From Methanobacteriota archaeon (GTDB taxonomy: Archaea; Thermoplasmatota; Poseidoniia; Poseidoniales; SP79), in assembly GCA_002715545.1 (NCBI GenBank), contig PAZI01000039.1, forward strand, positions 1 to 8,887: a stretch of DNA of 8,887 nucleotides, read 5' to 3'. The position numbers and the translations under genes are program-made. How positions within the stretch are numbered: position 1 is the first letter of the stretch; the number at the start of each line of letters is the position of its first letter. This document shows, one piece after another, positions 5,090 through 8,887 of the stretch. Under the pieces are notes generated by a model. It was not told the origin of the DNA. It ran no database searches and saw only the letters and a program-made list of their open reading frames with translations.

Positions 5090-6862
5090 ATGGTCGAGCA
5101 GCGTGAAGCCACGATGATCGCAGGAGGCATCCTTGTTGCCATCCTCCTTGCTGCGAGTGCATACACAGGCATCATGGCACTCAGGGCAGCGATGTCTCCA
5201 AATGAGAGTCTAGATGAGTTTGTTTTCCTTGATCCTTTGATTCAGACACACGAGGATCATGATCATCGGAATGCCTCGCAGCATAATTTCTCGACTCCTA
5301 ACATCGAAGCCTTTGATTTCAACCAACTCACCGAACCTGGAAATGCAGAGGTTCAGGTCGCCGACAGTCCAGATGGACGACGCTATGCTTACCTTGCTGG
5401 TTGGAAGGAGATGCACATCGTCGATGTCACAGATCCGAGCAACACAGAGGTGACTGGGGTTTACATCGACCCTAACACCCAGGTCCTTGATGTCAAATAT
5501 CTTCAGTACAATGGCCGTGAATACATCATTGTCCAGAATCAGCTCATCGATGCGGGAAATGCAGAACCGAATGTTGGTGAATGGGAAGACCCTGCCCAAG
5601 TCACAGTGACACTTGTTGATGTGACAAATAAGGCAGATCCAAGTTGGGTTGATTCATGGTATGATGCAGATCATCCAAGTGGACCTCACAACCTATACAC
5701 ACATATGATCGATAATGAATGGTACATCTTCGTTGCGAATCCTGATTACGAGGAATGTGATGTCGGTCAGGGAGATGCGTGCGGGGGAATCACGATTGCC
5801 CACATCAATTTCGCAGGTTATGGTGATCTGCCACGTATCGTCAAGGTAGGTGAAGCTGAGGTTTCGTGGGAAACGACACGAGGAGGTTGGATCTACATTC
5901 ATGATATGACGGTACAGACCTGGCCGGGAACAGATCAGAATGATCCACGCTATGGCAAGACCTACGTCTATGGGGCTTACTGGGAAGCAGGTCTTCGAAT
6001 CTTCGATGTCTCCGACGTTCCACATCCTCAGAATGATCTTACAGAATATCTTGCTATTGCCGCAGCGTGCAGGGCATCCTGGGGAACTCAGGCTGGCTGT
6101 AATTGGAGAGCACCAGAAGTAGGACTTTGGATGGATTTCGCTGATTTCGATGGTGATGGTCAACCAGACAGTGGTACGACCGGTAACGAGAACGGCGGTC
6201 GTGCCTCCTATATCCACTACGCTGAACCATTTGACAGCATGCTCGATGCAAGTCATCTTGGTTATCCTGCGGGCCCGCGCCATCTCACATTCCTCGCAAC
6301 AGAGGTTCTTTCCACCACTCATGGTAGTGGGATGGCATATCTGCTCGATACCACCGATTACGAACTGCTTAATGGACAAGTTCGTTTCAAACCAGTACTG
6401 ATCAATGACTGGGAGATCCCCTTCGGTGAGGAACATTGCTACGGCGCGGATTGCCACACAGATCCCGATGCAGAGGAATGGTTGTTGTTCAGCCCTCACA
6501 ATGCAGATACTGCCATCTTTGAGACTGGTTCTTCAGGTCGTCCAGACACGAGTCATGGTGGAAATTGGGATGCCCGTATCTACCTCAGCCATTACCACGC
6601 TGGCTTATGGATCATTGACGTCGAGACGCTTATGGCAGCGGATTCAACAATGAACCGTACCGTGTTGTATCGTGATGCGACAGTTGGTTACCATCTCCCC
6701 CATGGACAGGACGGCGTACCTCTCGACAGTTCATATTACGACTTCGGATGGGTACCGTTCCTGTGGGCTGCTGAATACCACGATGGTTTCGTGTATCTTT
6801 CCTGCATTACATCTGGTTTGTACATCGTGCAACTCGATATCGATCGACCTTATGTGTCCTGA
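5090..6862 (+). CDS. Large exported LVIVD-repeat (beta-propeller-like) protein with N-terminal membrane anchor
   Basis: A 590-residue protein with an N-terminal hydrophobic anchor (about residues 9-30) and a very acidic, Trp- and Tyr-rich extracytoplasmic part. Repeated units of the LVIVD type are visible. Each has a short aromatic strand followed by a hydrophobic strand ending in D and a turn: YAYLAGWKEMHIVDVTDPSN (99-118), VTLVDVTNKADPSW, TYVYGAYWEAGLRIFDVSD, IYLSHYHAGLWIIDVETL and VYLSCITSGLYIVQLDI. Such repeats form beta-propellers on cell surfaces. D352, D354, D356 and D360 form a DxDxDG calcium-type loop. A His-rich HEDHDH lies at 54-59, and there are six cysteines. No catalytic motif is recognised; binding or scaffolding at the envelope is inferred. 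ATG 5090 is preferred; GTG 5084 and ATG 5114 are alternatives. It is divergent from the alkB operon, and its 3' end overlaps the next minus-strand gene by 13 bp. Confidence 0.82.
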   Translation: MVEQREATMIAGGILVAILLAASAYTGIMALRAAMSPNESLDEFVFLDPLIQTHEDHDHRNASQHNFSTPNIEAFDFNQLTEPGNAEVQVADSPDGRRYAYLAGWKEMHIVDVTDPSNTEVTGVYIDPNTQVLDVKYLQYNGREYIIVQNQLIDAGNAEPNVGEWEDPAQVTVTLVDVTNKADPSWVDSWYDADHPSGPHNLYTHMIDNEWYIFVANPDYEECDVGQGDACGGITIAHINFAGYGDLPRIVKVGEAEVSWETTRGGWIYIHDMTVQTWPGTDQNDPRYGKTYVYGAYWEAGLRIFDVSDVPHPQNDLTEYLAIAAACRASWGTQAGCNWRAPEVGLWMDFADFDGDGQPDSGTTGNENGGRASYIHYAEPFDSMLDASHLGYPAGPRHLTFLATEVLSTTHGSGMAYLLDTTDYELLNGQVRFKPVLINDWEIPFGEEHCYGADCHTDPDAEEWLLFSPHNADTAIFETGSSGRPDTSHGGNWDARIYLSHYHAGLWIIDVETLMAADSTMNRTVLYRDATVGYHLPHGQDGVPLDSSYYDFGWVPFLWAAEYHDGFVYLSCITSGLYIVQLDIDRPYVS

Positions 6863-7431
6863 TGTTGAGATGTAGATGATGAGACATATTGAGTCGCTTG
6901 GATGTGGTCGATATCTTCACTCGTAAAGGTCCCAGATCCTCTCAAGAGGATGGTCTTGCTGGAATGGCCAATCAAGAACCAATAGATTGTCTCTTCATTT
7001 GGAATCCGTAATTTCTCCCTGAAATCACCTTTATCCAGATAGACTGTAATGGTTCTTTGGCGTATGTTGCAGTCTGTAATCCCTGCTCGCATCACTGCAT
7101 CTAAGCGCATCTGACGAAACCAGGAGACTCGTTCAATCACTGGGACCTCGATGATGTGGTGCGAGTGGTCTACACTTCTTGTTTCAAGAGCATCAATCGC
7201 TTCATCGACTAAGCCTTGTTGCCACCGCTGAAAGGCAACGATGATGATGAGATCTTTATCGGAAAAATCGCCTGGAATGGTCATATCCTGTTTGTTGAGA
7301 TTTTTTCCGGAGATTACTGGAAAAACGCCTCCCATTCTTGTGCTGAGACCTTTCTTTTGGGAACCACGAGCATTTACCATGTTTCTCTCTTTGTCCGCAT
7401 TCACGTGACTATAATCGTCCAACTCACTCAC
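6850..7431 (-). CDS. Cysteine-poor thioredoxin-fold (Atp10-like) protein
   Basis: A 193-residue, probably cytoplasmic protein with no signal peptide or membrane helix. The core (about 36-177) resembles redoxin-like proteins without an active-site CxxC, of the kind related to the mitochondrial assembly factor Atp10. It runs FPVISGKNLNK, a strand and helix in IIIVAFQRWQQGLVDEAIDA (62-81), a conserved IIEVPVIER (93-101), MRAGI (114-118), RTITVYLDKGDFREKLRIP (126-144) and a final beta-strand and helix with GSGTFTSEDI. Only one cysteine is present (C121), so a classical thiol-disulfide role is unlikely; a chaperone or assembly role is possible. The GTG start at 7431 overlaps the preceding stop as GTGA, which supports it. 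ATG 7380 or 7335 would also keep the core. Residues 1-33 are polar and look disordered. It is last in a three-gene operon of membrane proteins. The assignment rests on remembered family patterns. Confidence 0.72.
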   Translation of the reverse strand: MSELDDYSHVNADKERNMVNARGSQKKGLSTRMGGVFPVISGKNLNKQDMTIPGDFSDKDLIIIVAFQRWQQGLVDEAIDALETRSVDHSHHIIEVPVIERVSWFRQMRLDAVMRAGITDCNIRQRTITVYLDKGDFREKLRIPNEETIYWFLIGHSSKTILLRGSGTFTSEDIDHIQATQYVSSSTSQHQDT

Positions 7432-8099
7432 CGCGGTTGTTGGTAGTCATGCTGAGGGTGTTGTTGGGCCACTGCTGAAGGAACTTGCACAACTTGTTTC
7501 TGAGCCACCACAATCCGTCTTTTTGATCTCGCAGCTCCACCAAGTGCAACGCCTACGAATAATCCTCCTGTGAGCGCAAGAATGCTAGCGTAAGTAGCAT
7601 TGATTTTCCCGCGGAATTTGATGATGATATTGATGTCACCTGTGACGTCATTCGATGGGTCCCAGTCATCTGGAAGTGCAACTTCACTGCCTGCAACGAT
7701 TCGATATGACCCTTGAGTCATCGTCCATACGACCTCATCCCCTGACCCCTTTCCCCCTGCTATGTAATCAAGTTCAGAGCCATCACAATCGGTGATGCCA
7801 GGTATATTTGACCAGATGATGTCAGTTGATTCGGGACATTTGTCAGCTTGTTCCGAATCAATGACTCCTAACCAGAGTTGCAATGAACGCTCTCCTTGTT
7901 CAAGTCGTATCGTGCTGGTGATATCAACAAATTCTGCATATTCTGGAATATCGATATCGCTCGCATGAACATAGATATGATCGTGAGCGGGAGTCACGTT
8001 CATCACGACTTGACCATCATATTCTAAGCCAAACAGAGCGAACAGATTGACCGTCAGAATCGCAACGCCAAGCAGGGCTGTGAGAATCCTTCCGATCAT
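7428..8099 (-). CDS. Two-helix membrane protein with an extracytoplasmic beta domain
   Basis: I do not recognise a family. The 223 residues begin with a hydrophobic helix (about 3-23) that is either an uncleaved anchor or a signal peptide. A mainly beta-predicted extracytoplasmic region of about 140 residues follows, with two cysteines (C88, C105) and clusters of Asp. A second helix at about 170-190 (INATYASILALTGGLFVGVA) leads into a basic stop (RSKRR) and a polar tail rich in Gln, His and Val, probably cytoplasmic. The ATG at 8099 overlaps the upstream stop as ATGA, and its own stop overlaps the next start as GTGA, so it is the middle member of a tightly coupled three-gene unit. This suggests that it and its neighbour at 8096-8737 form a membrane complex (inference). 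Confidence 0.78.
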   Translation of the reverse strand: MIGRILTALLGVAILTVNLFALFGLEYDGQVVMNVTPAHDHIYVHASDIDIPEYAEFVDITSTIRLEQGERSLQLWLGVIDSEQADKCPESTDIIWSNIPGITDCDGSELDYIAGGKGSGDEVVWTMTQGSYRIVAGSEVALPDDWDPSNDVTGDINIIIKFRGKINATYASILALTGGLFVGVALGGAARSKRRIVVAQKQVVQVPSAVAQQHPQHDYQQPR

Positions 8100-8737
8100 T
8101 CAATCACGTCTTCAGATGAATCCTGGGAATCGATAGATTCCTCAATCACAATTGATGGCGGCTCCTGAACAACGTTGGCCAGAGTAGCCCCCACGCTTTG
8201 TTGGTGGATGACCTCATTGTCATCGCTCATCAGAACACTCCAAGGTCGTGCTAAGGCTACAAGACTCGCCAAGAAGGTCAAGACGGTTCCATAACAAACC
8301 AGTCGCAACAAGGTTTCCATTCCAGTCCACTCGCCGGAATTACTCATGTAGATGCCTCCCCCCACCACCGCTCTCACAATGTATATGGCTTGTAATAAGA
8401 GATATACGAAGGTTCCAATGAGGCTGAGGGAGATCAACCCTGCGCCTACACCTTGAGATGTGGAATCTTTCTGTACAACCATTGGAATATGGGATACGTG
8501 TTGAGGATTGGAGGAATCTTGCACGACTGCAATCATGTCCATTTTCTGAGGCGTTTTTCCCAGCACAGTTGCCAGAGACCAGAGTCCTATTGCACCTAAT
8601 GGAAGTGAACAGGTCTGGATCAACCATCTGGTGTTCGAGTAGGATTGGTTCGAGCCGACGTAGTACATCACAGCGGCACAACCTAAGATGAACACAGGTG
8701 TTTGAAATCTCTTCCAATCAACCATGCTGTCAACCAT
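8096..8737 (-). CDS. Four-helix integral membrane protein with acidic C-terminal tail
   Basis: A 213-residue protein of unknown family. Four hydrophobic segments are visible: about 12-28, 38-60, 97-125 and 140-165. The polar loop between helices 2 and 3 (60-95) and the last 45 residues lie on the same side, and the tail is strongly acidic (Glu, Asp, Ser). No enzyme, transporter or channel motif was found. ATG 8737 is the first start. ATG 8725 (residue 5) is also possible and would sit about 24 nt from an A/T-rich AAATAT, as expected for a leaderless archaeal transcript. It is first in the coupled unit with the two genes at 6850-8099. Its spacer carries direct repeats (see separate entry). Confidence 0.76.
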   Translation of the reverse strand: MVDSMVDWKRFQTPVFILGCAAVMYYVGSNQSYSNTRWLIQTCSLPLGAIGLWSLATVLGKTPQKMDMIAVVQDSSNPQHVSHIPMVVQKDSTSQGVGAGLISLSLIGTFVYLLLQAIYIVRAVVGGGIYMSNSGEWTGMETLLRLVCYGTVLTFLASLVALARPWSVLMSDDNEVIHQQSVGATLANVVQEPPSIVIEESIDSQDSSEDVIE

Positions 8738-8749
8738 TCTTTTCGATAT

Positions 8750-8778
8750 TTCAACTAAGTGTATTGTTCAAGTGAGTG
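8750..8778. repeat. Two imperfect direct repeats upstream of the three-gene operon
   Basis: TTCAACTAAGTG (8750-8761) and TTCAAGTGAGTG (8767-8778) match at 10 of 12 positions with a 17-bp period. A third TTCAA occurs at 8786-8790, and an inverted GTTCAAGT/ACTTGAAC pair spans 8766-8773 and 8822-8829. They lie 13-41 bp before the ATG at 8737. They may be regulatory half-sites, but the region is A/T-rich and chance similarity is possible. Confidence 0.3.
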
Positions 8779-8887
8779 AATATGTTTCAAGCACCGCCCC
8801 AGCGATTAGTAATCTGAAATGACTTGAACCGCTCATACTGAGGGTGAGCAGATATTCGTCAGATGGCGAGGGAATCACTCCAATAGT
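8768..8887 (-). CDS. C-terminal end of an upstream gene, cut by the right edge (uncertain)
   Basis: The minus-strand frame beginning at the last base is open for 39 codons to a TGA at 8768-8770, while the other two minus-strand frames close within 50 bases. The deduced end reads PSPSDEYLLTLSMSGSSHFR and then LLIAGAVLETYSLT, with an amphipathic, protein-like composition. The stop lies 30 nt before the ATG of the membrane-protein gene on the same strand, so it could belong to the same transcription unit. The fragment is too short to identify and may be fortuitous. Confidence 0.4.
   Translation of the reverse strand, partial: TIGVIPSPSDEYLLTLSMSGSSHFRLLIAGAVLETYSLT

Noticed and set aside
5025..5162. 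46-residue extension of the cupredoxin-like gene
   Set aside because: It is antisense to the membrane anchor of the divergent gene and would place the signal peptide internally.
5693..6499. Long minus-strand open frame (268 codons)
   Set aside because: It is a shadow of the LVIVD gene; the translation is rich in Cys, Ile and Arg with no domain, and the plus-strand product is clearly protein-like.

Overview
The window most likely comes from an archaeon, probably a marine planktonic euryarchaeote of the Marine Group II (Poseidoniales) type. The evidence is a clear ribosomal protein L15e gene (a family found only in archaea and eukaryotes), an RNase Z and PRC-barrel protein in the same transcription unit, short intergenic spacers, an archaeal-like TATA element, and several exported proteins rich in Asp, Asn and Thr with N-glycosylation sequons. 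The lineage assignment is inference. No RNA gene, CRISPR array, insertion sequence or gene-free stretch longer than 300 bases was seen.

Layout. (1) 1-1925, minus strand: a translation and RNA-processing unit, rpl15e -> small PRC-barrel protein -> RNase Z, the last running off the left edge. (2) 1926-2035: divergent promoter region with a TATA-like element and a perfect 7+1+7 palindrome. (3) 2036-3307, plus strand: an exported Cys-containing protein coupled to a CDP-alcohol phosphatidyltransferase that looks like bacterial PgsA. (4) 3271-5024, minus strand: a membrane-anchored, cupredoxin-like exported protein followed 5 nt later by an AlkB-type membrane di-iron hydroxylase with all nine metal-binding histidines. 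The 3' end of alkB overlaps that of pgsA by 37 bp. (5) 5025-5089: divergent spacer with a perfect 6+1+6 palindrome. (6) 5090-6862, plus strand: a large membrane-anchored extracytoplasmic beta-propeller-like protein of LVIVD-repeat type. (7) 6850-8737, minus strand: three genes with 4-nt start/stop overlaps, encoding a four-helix membrane protein, a two-helix membrane protein and a cysteine-poor thioredoxin-fold (Atp10-like) protein. (8) 8768-8887: probable C-terminal end of another minus-strand gene cut by the right edge.

How the genes may work together. The middle of the window (2.0-6.9 kb) is a membrane and envelope cluster: a phospholipid headgroup enzyme, a hydrocarbon or fatty-acyl hydroxylase/desaturase-type enzyme, and three exported anchored proteins, two of them with EF-hand-like Asp loops. 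The most interesting inference is an archaeal lipid- or alkane-oxidising module (AlkB plus a cupredoxin-like exported partner) beside a bacterial-type PgsA. This would fit proposals that some marine euryarchaea carry bacterial-type phospholipid genes. The three-gene unit at the right has no function I can name beyond membrane association.
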